In this document: piece after piece, positions 16,932-25,789 of the stretch | Layout of the letters: each line of letters starts with the position of its first letter | How positions within the stretch are numbered: the stretch's first letter is position 1 | Assembly (NCBI RefSeq): GCF_020215665.1 | Contig: NZ_CP084061.1 | Coordinates: forward strand, 3,194,001-3,258,000 | Source: Blautia parvula | Lineage (GTDB): Bacteria > Bacillota > Clostridia > Lachnospirales > Lachnospiraceae | Length of the DNA: 64,000 nucleotides | Direction of reading: 5' to 3' | Translations under genes and position numbers: made by a program | Notes under the pieces: generated by a model | What the model was told of the DNA's origin: nothing | The model's database searches: none | Seen by the model: only the letters and a program-made list of their open reading frames with translations

Positions 16932-18670
16932 TACACTTCTACCTCCTCTATTGCATCAGCAGGACAGAGCTGTTTACAGAGTCCGCAGCCGTTGCACATG
17001 GTATCATCAATGGAAATCGTTCCATCTTCATTCTTGGTAAGAGCCGGACATCCCGGTCTTAAACAAAGCCCGCATTTTTTACATTTCTCTGAAACCGGTC
17101 TGCATTTTGTCTTAAATACATTGGTCTTTAACAATGCGCATGGTGCCTGGGCAATGATCACGGATACAGCATCTCTTGCCACTTCCTCCCTGATCGTCTT
17201 TTCCAGTTCCTTAATATCAAAGGCATTCACCACATTGACATGCTCAATACCGATGGCTTTGCAGAGTTTGTAGATATCAATGGCCGGAACCACCTGGCCT
17301 TTCAGGGTTTTGCCGGTTGCGGCATGGTCCTGGTGGCCCGTCATACCTGTGGTGGAGTTATCAAGAATAATAACCGTTCCGGTAGCCTGGTTGTAAACCA
17401 TGTTCATCAGGGAGTTCACACCTGTATGCATGAAAGTGGAATCTCCGATGACAGCCACCCAGTCCTTGACATATTCTTTGCCTCTGGCCTTCTCCATACC
17501 GTGCAGGGAACTGATGGATGCTCCCATACAGATCGTGGTGTCCACAACACTCAGCGGAGCAACTGCGCCCAGAGTGTAACATCCGATATCACCGGCTGCA
17601 TGAATCTTCATTTTCTTCAGAACAGAGTAAACGCTTCTGTGCGGACATCCCGGACAGAGGATCGGCGGACGTGCCGGTACCGGCGCCGGTGCTGCAGCCT
17701 CAATCTCCTCGCCCAGCACTCTGCGGCGAATCATATTGGCACTGTATTCACCCTGCAGAGTAAATACATCTTTTCCTGAACATGGGATTCCCCAGGATTT
17801 GATCTGCTCCTCAAATACAGGCTCCAGTTCCTCAAATATGTAAAGCTTATCAACTTTAGAGGCAAATTCTTCAATGAGCTTTCTCGGCAGCGGATGTACC
17901 ATACCTAATTTCAGTACGCTGGCGTTGGGCATTGCTTCCTTTACATAATTATACGGAATACCGCTGGTAATGAAACCAATGGACGTGTCATTATACTCTG
18001 CTTTATTGATTTCCAGGCTGTTGGCATCTTCGGCCAGCTTCTTCATTCTCTCTTCCACAACCGGATGGCGTCTGATGGCATTGCCCGGCATCATGACATA
18101 CTTCTGGAACTTGCGCTCATAAGGAGTGTCTTCTCTCTCCACTCTGTCCTCCAGCTCCACGATACCCTGGGAATGTGCCAGACGTGTTGTTGTCCTTACA
18201 AATACCGGCGTATCATATTTTTCACTGATGTCATAAGCCAGCTTTACAAAATCTTTTGCATCCTGGGAATCTGACGGCTCCAGTACCGGAACCTGCGCTG
18301 CCCTTGCAACCGCTCTGGTATCCTGCTCATTCTGGGAACTGTACATTCCGGGATCATCTGCCACAACCAGGACCAGACCGCCGGTCACACCTGTGTATGC
18401 CGCTGTATAGAGCGGATCTGCTGCCACATTCAGACCTACATGCTTCATGGATGCCAGAGCACGCACACCGCTGATGGACGCACCGATTGCCACCTCTGTT
18501 GCCACTTTTTCATTGGGGGCCCACTCTGCATAAATTTCCTTATATTTTACAATGTTCTCACTGATCTCTGTGCTTGGTGTTCCCGGATATGCTGCAGAAA
18601 CCTTTACCCCTGCCTCCCAGGCACCTCTTGCAATGGCTTCGTTGCCAAGCATGATTTTCTTTTCGCCCAC
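16931..18670 (-). CDS. iorA: Indolepyruvate:ferredoxin oxidoreductase alpha subunit
   Basis: A 579-residue subunit. The N-terminal pyrimidine-binding domain starts LGNEAIARGAWEAGVKVSAA and has YPGTPSTEI; the TPP-binding domain has CPGCPHRSVY and GDIGCYTLG with GDSTFMHTG. The C-terminus carries two 4Fe-4S clusters: CKKCGLCLRPGCP and CNGCGLCKQLCP. The start is GTG at 18670 with GGAG just upstream. It forms the oxygen-sensitive heterodimer with IorB; the product aryl-acetyl-CoA can be handled by the adjacent PaaK. Confidence 0.96.
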   Translation of the reverse strand: MGEKKIMLGNEAIARGAWEAGVKVSAAYPGTPSTEISENIVKYKEIYAEWAPNEKVATEVAIGASISGVRALASMKHVGLNVAADPLYTAAYTGVTGGLVLVVADDPGMYSSQNEQDTRAVARAAQVPVLEPSDSQDAKDFVKLAYDISEKYDTPVFVRTTTRLAHSQGIVELEDRVEREDTPYERKFQKYVMMPGNAIRRHPVVEERMKKLAEDANSLEINKAEYNDTSIGFITSGIPYNYVKEAMPNASVLKLGMVHPLPRKLIEEFASKVDKLYIFEELEPVFEEQIKSWGIPCSGKDVFTLQGEYSANMIRRRVLGEEIEAAAPAPVPARPPILCPGCPHRSVYSVLKKMKIHAAGDIGCYTLGAVAPLSVVDTTICMGASISSLHGMEKARGKEYVKDWVAVIGDSTFMHTGVNSLMNMVYNQATGTVIILDNSTTGMTGHQDHAATGKTLKGQVVPAIDIYKLCKAIGIEHVNVVNAFDIKELEKTIREEVARDAVSVIIAQAPCALLKTNVFKTKCRPVSEKCKKCGLCLRPGCPALTKNEDGTISIDDTMCNGCGLCKQLCPADAIEEVEV

Positions 18671-18697
18671 GTCTCCTACCTTCTTTCTGTAATTATG

Positions 18698-18725
18698 GTA
18701 ACGATGCAGTCAATGGAATCGTTAC
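18698..18725. repeat. 28-bp palindromic unit of the GTAAC element family
   Basis: GTAACGATGCAG and GAATCGTTAC bracket a short centre. Length and ends match the 28-bp palindrome at the right end of element copy A (1398-1425). It lies in the paaK-iorA gap. Confidence 0.5.
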
Positions 18726-18738
18726 TGATATTGTAAAA

Positions 18739-20043
18739 CTAATTCTTTCTTAAATCAATCACACGTTTCGCTTTTCCCTCAAAACGTTGTATAGAATTCG
18801 GTGATACCAGAGAAACCTTTATATCCAGTCCCAGAACCACACGAATCTTGGACTTAATCTTCTTCTCCAGCTCCTGGAGCGCTGCATAGGAGTCCATCAT
18901 ATAATCAGAAAGGACTTCCACACGGATTTCCAGGGTATCGCTGTGGTTCTTTCTGTCCACCACGATCTCATAGTGCGGCCCGCACTCCTCAATCCCCAGG
19001 AGCACTTCCTCGATCTGACTCGGGAATACGTTGACCCCGCGGATTTTCAGCATATCATCTGTTCTTCCAAGCAGATTCTCCATCCGCACAGTGGTTCTGC
19101 CGCATTTACAGGGCTCGTACATCAGCCTTGTGATATCCTTGGTGCGGTAACGGATAAGCGGCAGCGCTTCCTTGGATATACAGGTGATGACCAGCTCCCC
19201 CTTCTCTCCCGGAGGGAGAACCTCACCTGTTCTCGGATCAATGATTTCAGGTATAAAATGGTCCTCATTGATATGCATGCCGTTTAACTCCAGGCATTCT
19301 CCGGAGACTCCGGGTCCCATCAATTCGCTCATACCGTAATTCTGTGTAATATTCATATGATCGCCCCAGGCTTTGTACATCTCCTGGCGCATGGCTTCTG
19401 TCATCAGCTCACTTCCCACCAGCGCTGTCCTCATGCTCAGATCACACTGAGGGTGTATGCCCATCTGCTCCGCAACCTCTGCAATGCGCAGCGCATAGGA
19501 AGGTGTTGCGATCAGCAGGGTTGTACCGAAATCCTTCATAAACATAAGCTGCTTCTCTGTATTTCCTGTTGAGGAGGGAACAATAGCAGCCCCAAGCCTC
19601 TCCAGTCCGTAGTGAAGTCCAAGCGCTCCGGTAAACATACCGTATCCGAAACAAATCTGCGCAATCTCGTCAGGCTGCGCTCCGCCCATACACGCAATAC
19701 GACAAACGCACTCTGACCAGACATCCAGATCCTTTCTGGTATACCCAACCACAGTGGGCTTTCCTGTTGTTCCGCTTGATGCGTGAATACGAATCAAATC
19801 CTTCTTTGGCACTGCGAACAGCCCAAACGGATAATTATCCCTCATGTCCTGCTTTGTTGTAAACGGCAGGTTATGTAAGTCTTCAAGACCTCTGATATCT
19901 TCCGGCTTCAGGCCCGCCTCATCCATTTTCTTCCGGTAAGGCTCGACTGTATGATAGACCCGCTCCACCGTCTCTCTGAGGCGTGCAGTCTGAATTTCCT
20001 TGATCTCCTCCCGGGATAATGTCTCTTCTTTTGCCCAAATCAT
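18739..20043 (-). CDS. paaK: Phenylacetate--CoA ligase
   Basis: A 434-residue AMP-forming acyl-CoA ligase of the PaaK family. Signatures: the P-loop-like HASSGTTGKPTVVGYT near residue 90, QICFGYGMFTGALG, YGMSELMGPGVSGEC, and C-terminal GRTDDMLKIRGVNVFPSQIE. It activates phenylacetate or indoleacetate to the CoA thioester, or runs in reverse to make ATP from the IorAB product. It is the first gene of the paaK-iorA-iorB-ACT-symporter group. A minus-strand TTGACG with an AT-rich stretch at about 20127-20148 may be its promoter. Confidence 0.95.
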   Translation of the reverse strand: MIWAKEETLSREEIKEIQTARLRETVERVYHTVEPYRKKMDEAGLKPEDIRGLEDLHNLPFTTKQDMRDNYPFGLFAVPKKDLIRIHASSGTTGKPTVVGYTRKDLDVWSECVCRIACMGGAQPDEIAQICFGYGMFTGALGLHYGLERLGAAIVPSSTGNTEKQLMFMKDFGTTLLIATPSYALRIAEVAEQMGIHPQCDLSMRTALVGSELMTEAMRQEMYKAWGDHMNITQNYGMSELMGPGVSGECLELNGMHINEDHFIPEIIDPRTGEVLPPGEKGELVITCISKEALPLIRYRTKDITRLMYEPCKCGRTTVRMENLLGRTDDMLKIRGVNVFPSQIEEVLLGIEECGPHYEIVVDRKNHSDTLEIRVEVLSDYMMDSYAALQELEKKIKSKIRVVLGLDIKVSLVSPNSIQRFEGKAKRVIDLRKN

Positions 20044-20206
20044 AACTTTCTTCCCTTCATTTCCCAGCCCTTATCCGTTTCAGGGAAACATATGCCCTTT
20101 CCCGCGGGGACTGTCTGTGCTTCCTATATTAACATATTTATCACGTCAAAGCAATGAAGTACAGGGATTTTCTTGGGATAATTTCGTTATTTTTTGCAGA
20201 TTTTTC

Positions 20207-20234
20207 TTGCTCACCCTGTATTTTATGTTAGAAT
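20207..20234 (+). promoter_or_regulatory. Promoter of the PsiE-like gene
   Basis: TTGCTC (20207-20212), 16 bases, TAGAAT (20229-20234), with ATGT just before the -10 box. Confidence 0.5.
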
Positions 20235-20299
20235 GGAAAAGACGAGAATGTGTTAATCACAATTTTTAGAACAATAGTACAAATGAAACGGAGATAAGT

Positions 20300-20704
20300 A
20301 TGAAAAACAAACTGAACGAACTGATTTACACAATTTCCCGCTACACTGAAATTGCCCTGTCAGCAATCATGCTGGTGGTGATCATAGTTCTGATCATACC
20401 CATGATCTACAATTTCATAAGCATTCCCCTGCTCAGCATAAAAGCCAGCCAGTTTACTGAATTTCTCGGCAATATCCTGACTCTGATCATCGGGGTGGAA
20501 TTTGTAAAGATGCTGGCAAAACATACGGCGGAAAACCTGCTGGAGGTGCTCATGTTTGCCATTGCCAGACAGATGATCGTGGAACATCTCAACATGATCG
20601 ATACTTTGATAGGAATCATATCCATAGCTATCATCTTCTTCATCCGCAAATATCTGCTGCTCAAAACTACTGACAACAAAGCCAAAGTATACGATAAATT
20701 GTAA
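20300..20704 (+). CDS. PsiE-family four-helix membrane protein
   Basis: A 134-residue protein with about four membrane segments (near 15-40, 50-72, 78-95 and 98-118) and the PsiE-type pattern of a charged, conserved middle (GVEFVKMLAKHTAENLLEVL). PsiE is induced by phosphate starvation in E. coli; its molecular role is unknown. Single gene on the plus strand between two minus-strand blocks, closed by a convergent hairpin. Confidence 0.8.
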   Translation: MKNKLNELIYTISRYTEIALSAIMLVVIIVLIIPMIYNFISIPLLSIKASQFTEFLGNILTLIIGVEFVKMLAKHTAENLLEVLMFAIARQMIVEHLNMIDTLIGIISIAIIFFIRKYLLLKTTDNKAKVYDKL

Positions 20705-20709
20705 AAGGA

Positions 20710-20739
20710 CAGCCGCACTGCATTTATGCTTTGCGGCTG
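20710..20739. terminator. Convergent hairpin after psiE-like gene
   Basis: CAGCCGCA (20710-20717) and TGCGGCTG (20732-20739) pair perfectly. T-runs are weak on both sides, so efficiency is uncertain. Confidence 0.5.
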
Positions 20740-20751
20740 ATCTTACCTCTT

Positions 20752-22380
20752 TCACTCCACCCGGATAAGCACCTGCCAGTATCCTTTGTGTGTGCTTCCC
20801 ACGCGGCGCAGACCGCCCTTGTCCTTCCATTTCTTCATATAATATTTTACTCGGTCTGTATTCCAGCACAGCTCTGCTGCCAGTTCCCTCTGGGATATAT
20901 ATGGATATTTTCTAACTGCCTGCAGAAGCTGTCTGTCATAAGCTGACATGCGCACCTCGGGTGTTTGGGTAGTATCCGGTATTGATTGGGTTGTATCTTC
21001 GGCTGTTTTGGCAGCATTCGGAATTAATTGGGTAGTGTTCCGTATTGGTTGGGTAGTGTTTCCCATCATTTGGGTAGTATTTTCGGCCGTTTGGGTAGTG
21101 TTCCCGGCCGTTTGGGTAGTGTTTTCAACCGTCAGCCCTGCCTGCTCCATTTGTTTTCCGGCTCTGTATTCTGCCGGTTCTTCCATAACCAAAAACGAAT
21201 TCCGTGCGGACTCCCGGTATAGATTTACGCGAAAATCCACACCTTCTTCCGAAAATTCAGGCTCTTCCACACCAAACTCCCTGCACATCTTCAACATTTT
21301 AGGTACACCACTGCCCCATTGTTCCATTATTTTCATATAGGTAAAAGCATTGGCAATCGCCCTGTTTCTGGGCTTGGAATATCCCTCCCTCATCTGCGCA
21401 AGTGTCAGTCCGCCAAACAGCATACCCGGAGATGTGACCTCCAGCCGATCATCATACAACGCAACCTGTACGCATCCCGGGTTCAGATAACTTCTGTGCG
21501 TCACCGCATTGGCAATAATCTCACGAATACAGAGAATCGGCAGTTCATAGTCATCCACTCTGTACAAACCTTTATATTTCGCCCCATACCGGATATTGCG
21601 CAGCACAAAATTGTAGGCTTCGTCTATTTGTTTGTAAATCGGCCCTGTATACTCACGTCTCTCCAGAAACTCACCTCTCGTTGTTCCTCTGAATACGGCA
21701 CACTGTATTTTAGCCTGCAGAAAATTGTTGTCTGTCAACAGTACAAACGCATTTGTCGGCAGTATTTTTCCCTCTTTCTCTGTCAGTATACCCCAGGACA
21801 ACAGATTGCTTCTTGTCACGTTCTTCACTGCTGCCCTTTCATTTTCCGTGCTGCACATTTTCAGCGCATACTGCCTCATGGAACTGCACAGTTCCCTGAT
21901 TTGTCCCTCCTCTGCCAGCCTCGGCGCCGCATATGTCTGATCAAAACACCTGTTCATTCCTTCAAACTCCAGCTCCCTCAGCAAATAACTGTCCGCCGGC
22001 CGTGAAGTTCCTGAAATCCGTACATATGTGCCGTTCTCTTTTCCTAATGCAGTGATATAATAGGGACGCTGCCCTCCAGGATAAATCTCTACAACGATCA
22101 GTGTCTTGTCTTCTACGGTCTGCAGGGTAATATCGGGAATGATCATGGGCGTACAGCTGTCACAGATTGCATTGGTGAGACTGTCCATGGTCTCAAATAC
22201 CGTTTCCTGCGGCACTCCTATAATCCTGTGCGTCCCATCCTCCACACCGAAAACCAGCCTGCCCCCTGCCGTGTTCGCAAAAGCAACAACTGTTTTCATA
22301 TATCGCTCACTTCTGGCCGGCACTTCCTGCTTAAATTCCAGATTTTTTGATTCACCGGTGTATATTTCATCAATTGTCAT
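20752..22380 (-). CDS. AlbA_2/Schlafen-type ATP-binding regulator with heptapeptide-repeat linker
   Basis: A 542-residue paralogue of the 4394-5776 protein. N-terminal AlbA_2 domain: ESKNLEFKQEVPARSERYMK, VVAFANTAGGRLVFGVED. Middle GHKL-like part: IREIIANAVTHRSY, RLEVTSPGMLFGG, WGSGVPKMLKMCREFG. Then a linker of about eight seven-residue units of the form x-N-T-T-Q-x-x, and a C-terminal winged helix (YISQRELAAELCWNTDRVKYY). Start taken at ATG 22380, which has GGGTGG five bases upstream; a longer frame to 22461 lacks a ribosome site and runs into repeat DNA. Probably a ligand-responsive transcription regulator; targets unknown. Confidence 0.85.
   Translation of the reverse strand: MTIDEIYTGESKNLEFKQEVPARSERYMKTVVAFANTAGGRLVFGVEDGTHRIIGVPQETVFETMDSLTNAICDSCTPMIIPDITLQTVEDKTLIVVEIYPGGQRPYYITALGKENGTYVRISGTSRPADSYLLRELEFEGMNRCFDQTYAAPRLAEEGQIRELCSSMRQYALKMCSTENERAAVKNVTRSNLLSWGILTEKEGKILPTNAFVLLTDNNFLQAKIQCAVFRGTTRGEFLERREYTGPIYKQIDEAYNFVLRNIRYGAKYKGLYRVDDYELPILCIREIIANAVTHRSYLNPGCVQVALYDDRLEVTSPGMLFGGLTLAQMREGYSKPRNRAIANAFTYMKIMEQWGSGVPKMLKMCREFGVEEPEFSEEGVDFRVNLYRESARNSFLVMEEPAEYRAGKQMEQAGLTVENTTQTAGNTTQTAENTTQMMGNTTQPIRNTTQLIPNAAKTAEDTTQSIPDTTQTPEVRMSAYDRQLLQAVRKYPYISQRELAAELCWNTDRVKYYMKKWKDKGGLRRVGSTHKGYWQVLIRVE
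20961..21130 (-). repeat. 21-bp in-frame tandem repeats coding the N-T-T-Q linker
   Basis: About eight units of 21 bases, core GGGTAGT on the plus strand, encode x-N/D-T-T-Q-x-x. Because the unit is a multiple of three, copy-number change would alter linker length without breaking the frame. One unit (NAAK) has diverged. Confidence 0.8.
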
Positions 22381-22416
22381 ATATTCCACCCTTCCACTTA
22401 TATTATAAACCGTATC

Positions 22417-22550
22417 GTAACTGTTCAGTACCCTCACAGTTACAAGCAAAAATCCATGCAAAATCGCCTTTGGCGATGAAGTTTTTGCCCGGCTGCTAAA
22501 CGTTTTCTTACGGTCAGCGCAGTAAATGCGCAGACCTACTGAATAATTAC
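22417..22550 (+). repeat. 134-bp MITE-like element, copy B
   Basis: Starts GTAACTGTTCAGTA and ends TACTGAATAATTAC (two mismatches between arms). Contains the hairpin ATCGCC-TTT-GGCGAT and the block shared with copy A, here reversed. It occupies most of the space upstream of the AlbA_2 gene; 22551-22747 holds nothing recognisable. Confidence 0.75.
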
Positions 22551-22747
22551 ACCGTATCAGCAGTTATCCAGTCAAAAATGTGCATTTACTGCTTTTATCC
22601 GGCAGCCATCCTGCGATAAACATAGTTTATCACACTTTGCAAATTTCCTCAATGTATATCGAACATATATTCTGTTTTCGTGATATACAACAAATTCTGC
22701 CGGTTCAAAACCCGCCAAATTTGTCTCTATTTTCCATATACGCAAAA

Positions 22748-22784
22748 CAGCCGGCACGGATTATATATTAATCCGAACCGGCTG
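22748..22784 (-). terminator. Terminator of the hisD-permease transcript
   Basis: CAGCCGG...CGGATTA pairs with TAATCCG..CCGGCTG, with a two-base internal mismatch. AAAA at 22744-22747 gives U residues on the minus strand. Confidence 0.7.
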
Positions 22785-22806
22785 CCCTTCAGACATCCTG
22801 CTGTCC

Positions 22807-24294
22807 TTATACAGCAACAAACGGTATCACATATGCCACGATCGCTATGACAACAGCACATGCCACAACGGTTCTCCAAATCTTAAATTCCTTGTCCATC
22901 TTCTGTCTCTCCTGTGGTGTCGGAATATCTTCTTCCATAATGATACGGTCCATCTCTTTTGTCTCATCACTCTGATAGCGTTTCCGACAGACAGCATATA
23001 TGATCAGTCCGAGAATGCACCAGATCACACCTGTCACCAGTGCTTCCCGGTCAAGCTGGGTCATCATGATAAGATAAATGATAACACTGAGCGGTGCCCC
23101 GATCATAATTCCCGGCGCCTTAAAGGGGCGTTTTAAATCGGGATGCTTTCTGCGAAGCCCAAAGGATGCCGCAATGCCGATCACATAATAAAACAAATCT
23201 GCAAACAGACTCACGGATGCTATGTAGATCATAGAGTTGGACGCGATCAGAAAAGCAGAAAGCAGGCCAAGCACAATGATTGAGATATAAGGTGTCTTGT
23301 ATTTCGGGTGTACTTTTGCAAATATTTTCGGCATGGCGCCGTCACGTGCCATGGTGAAAAGATATCTGGGCGGTACGGCGATACTGGCATTCAAAGTTGA
23401 AAAATCTCCGCCGAACGCAATTCCGGCTGCCAGAAGGATCAGCGGAAAACCAAGGATACCTGCTGTTTTCATAGCTTCGGCAAAAGGCGCGCTTGCTGTG
23501 GACAGCGTGGCGATCTGTTCTGTCGGAACGATACCAACCAAGAACCACTGAAACGCTGCATTTACCGCAAAAACAATAAACGGCGCAAGAAACAGTGCAC
23601 GGGGAATATTGATCTGCGGATATTTGATCTCCTCCCCCATAGCGCAGCAGGTCTCAAATCCCGCAAAGCACCACCAAATCATACTGACAGATGCGATAAA
23701 ACCAAGCGGAGTGGACTGGGCAATAAAATCAGGGAGTTTAACGAAATTAGGCATATTTACGTTCGGCAGCATGGTCAAAAACCAGATGATCGCTACGCCC
23801 CAGAAAAAGAACATGAATCCATTCTGAAGCTTTCCGGTCATTTCCACACCGCGGACGTTGGTGATAATGAACGCAATTACCACCACTGTGGCAACCACAC
23901 GGTCGCTCACAGGCAGCTCAATGCCCAGTGCAGAGAAAAATGTTTTGAAATAAAAACTAAACGCCAGTGCCTCCCCGCTGGTAACCGCTACCAGGGAAAT
24001 TATAAAATTCCACCCGGCAAGCATACCCATGGGTTTTCCTATACCCAGGGATGCATACTGATATGTGCCGCCAGCGTAGGGGAGCGCAGCTCCCATCTCC
24101 GCATACAGTAGCGCCGGATAAATACTGATAAGCATAGCAACAAATGTAGCCAGGATAACGGCCGGACCAAGGCCGCCCACCACATTAGCTCCTGTAGTGA
24201 ACAGACCGACACCTACCACGGTGCCAACGGTGATGGTTACAGCTTCCTTCATTCCGAAGGTTCTTTTCAATGTATTTGTATTCTGATTACTCAC
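22807..24294 (-). CDS. APC-family amino acid permease
   Basis: A 495-residue protein with about 12 membrane helices. APC signatures: GMKEAVTITVGTVVGVGLFT in helix 1 (glycine-rich substrate-binding turn), YAEMGAALPYAGGTYQYA, and FAGFETCCAMGEEIKYPQ in the helix 6-7 region. A hydrophilic stretch with Glu/Asp precedes the last helix. The start is GTG at 24294 with AGGGAG upstream. It follows hisD by 40 bases and should be co-transcribed, so the pair may import and process a related substrate. Specificity cannot be read. Confidence 0.9.
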   Translation of the reverse strand: MSNQNTNTLKRTFGMKEAVTITVGTVVGVGLFTTGANVVGGLGPAVILATFVAMLISIYPALLYAEMGAALPYAGGTYQYASLGIGKPMGMLAGWNFIISLVAVTSGEALAFSFYFKTFFSALGIELPVSDRVVATVVVIAFIITNVRGVEMTGKLQNGFMFFFWGVAIIWFLTMLPNVNMPNFVKLPDFIAQSTPLGFIASVSMIWWCFAGFETCCAMGEEIKYPQINIPRALFLAPFIVFAVNAAFQWFLVGIVPTEQIATLSTASAPFAEAMKTAGILGFPLILLAAGIAFGGDFSTLNASIAVPPRYLFTMARDGAMPKIFAKVHPKYKTPYISIIVLGLLSAFLIASNSMIYIASVSLFADLFYYVIGIAASFGLRRKHPDLKRPFKAPGIMIGAPLSVIIYLIMMTQLDREALVTGVIWCILGLIIYAVCRKRYQSDETKEMDRIIMEEDIPTPQERQKMDKEFKIWRTVVACAVVIAIVAYVIPFVAV

Positions 24295-24334
24295 TGTGAA
24301 GTCTCCCTCTCTCTGTTATGTCGTATTCCTGCTT

Positions 24335-25609
24335 TTATTTTTGGCTTGTGAAGCGGATGTCAGCCGCCTGCCTGTGCCCTTTCAAGCCCTCGCCGTCAGC
24401 CAGTCTGGAGACAAGAGGCGCAATATTTCTCATGGCTTCCGGGGTCATGCTCTGCTGGGTACATGTTTTCAGGAAGGTTCCCACCCACACACCACCGGTA
24501 TAACGGGCTGCTTTCAGTGTTGGCAGCGTGTGATTGGTACCGGAAGCATAATCCCCAAACACCTCCGCTGTATTCTCTCCTATAAAAAGAGAACCATAGT
24601 TGCAGAGTCCCGAAATCAACGCATCAGGATTCTGCACATTCAGCTCCAAATGCTCCGGAGCGTATTCATTTACAAGGTTTACAGCCTCATCAAGATCAGA
24701 TACCACAACTACCTCACCGTATGTCTCCCAGGATTTTCTGGCGATATCAGCAGTTTCAAGCTGTTCCAGTTCTCTTTCCACTGCCTCCATCACGGCTTTT
24801 CCGAATGCCTCATCTGTGGTGACCACCATGCCCTTTGCATTGACATCGTGTTCAGACTGTGCCAGCAGGTCAGCAGCCACGATCTCAGGCGTTCCGCTGC
24901 CGTCCGCGATCACCAGAACTTCACTGGGACCTGCTACAAAGTCAATTCCCACCTGACCATAACACTGTCTCTTGGCCTCTGTCACGAAACGGTTGCCCGG
25001 CCCAACGATCATATCCACCGGGGCAATCTCTTCCGTTCCATAGGAAAAAGCTGCGATCGCCTGGGCCCCGCCCACTGCATAGATCTCATCCACACCTGCA
25101 ATATCCATGGCAGCCAGGGTCTTAGGATTAATCTTTCCGGTTCCCTTCATGACCGGCGAACATGCAGTCACACGCTCCACGCCGGCAGTCTTGGCCGGAA
25201 TGATCAGCATAAGCGCTGTGGAATAAAGGGGATAATTTCCTCCCGGCACATAACAACAGCAGGATTTTACGGGAATGATCCTGTGTCCCAGAAAGATTCC
25301 CGGCATAGGGCTGAAGTTTTCAAGAGGCTTCACCGTCTCCCTCTGGGCTTTGGCAAATGCCTGTATATTGGATGCCGCTGCTTTTAAGTCAGCTACCTCC
25401 TGGGGAGAAAGCTGCATATAAGCTTCCCGGACCTCCTCTTTTGATACGCGCATGGAAACCCGCTCACACTGGTCAAACTTTCTGCTGTACTCCTTAAGCG
25501 CCTCATCCCCGTTTCCCCGTACATTGTCAATAATCTCCTGTACCATACGGGACAGCTCTTTTCTGTCCTCCTCGGTCCTCTCCTGAGCTTTTTTTAATAT
25601 TTTCATCAT
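24335..25609 (-). CDS. hisD: Histidinol dehydrogenase family enzyme, outside a his operon
   Basis: A 424-residue protein with HisD signatures: GGNYPLYSTALMLIIPAKTAG, GGAQAIAAFSYGT, GPGNRFVTEAKRQ, the zinc ligand region LLAQSEHD, catalytic EYAPEHLEL, GDYASGTNHTLPT, and a late EGLKGHRQAADIR. The family oxidises L-histidinol to L-histidine in two NAD-dependent steps. No other his gene is nearby; the partner is an amino-acid permease and the upstream divergent gene is a MerR-type regulator. A HisD paralogue acting on another amino alcohol or diol is possible. Key residues look intact. Confidence 0.88.
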   Translation of the reverse strand: MMKILKKAQERTEEDRKELSRMVQEIIDNVRGNGDEALKEYSRKFDQCERVSMRVSKEEVREAYMQLSPQEVADLKAAASNIQAFAKAQRETVKPLENFSPMPGIFLGHRIIPVKSCCCYVPGGNYPLYSTALMLIIPAKTAGVERVTACSPVMKGTGKINPKTLAAMDIAGVDEIYAVGGAQAIAAFSYGTEEIAPVDMIVGPGNRFVTEAKRQCYGQVGIDFVAGPSEVLVIADGSGTPEIVAADLLAQSEHDVNAKGMVVTTDEAFGKAVMEAVERELEQLETADIARKSWETYGEVVVVSDLDEAVNLVNEYAPEHLELNVQNPDALISGLCNYGSLFIGENTAEVFGDYASGTNHTLPTLKAARYTGGVWVGTFLKTCTQQSMTPEAMRNIAPLVSRLADGEGLKGHRQAADIRFTSQK

Positions 25610-25731
25610 CCATACCTCACTTTTTATATGAATTCTACCCGTTTTTCTTTATCGTGCTACCATAATAAATCATAGAGTCTGCTTTAGGTCAATATACTAT
25701 TTTTACGAAAACTGATATAAACCTTGAGTAT

Positions 25732-25752
25732 ACTCCAGATTTATGCTAGAGT
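25732..25752. promoter_or_regulatory. Inverted repeat operator between hisD and the MerR fusion gene
   Basis: ACTCCAG, seven bases, CTAGAGT (one mismatch). A TTGAGT overlaps its left side and TAGAGT its right side at 17 bases, which suits a MerR-family promoter. It lies in the 180-base divergent region and could serve both genes. Confidence 0.5.
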
Positions 25753-25789
25753 GTAGGCATAAAAATGGATTCTCAGGAGGAACCGGACT

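Noticed and set aside
22572-22757. 61-codon minus-strand frame upstream of the AlbA_2 gene
   Set aside because: No ribosome site and no similarity recognised; it lies between the repeat element and a terminator.
24296-25387. 363-codon plus-strand frame opposite hisD
   Set aside because: Shadow of hisD; Cys/His/Arg-rich with no recognisable domain and no ribosome site.
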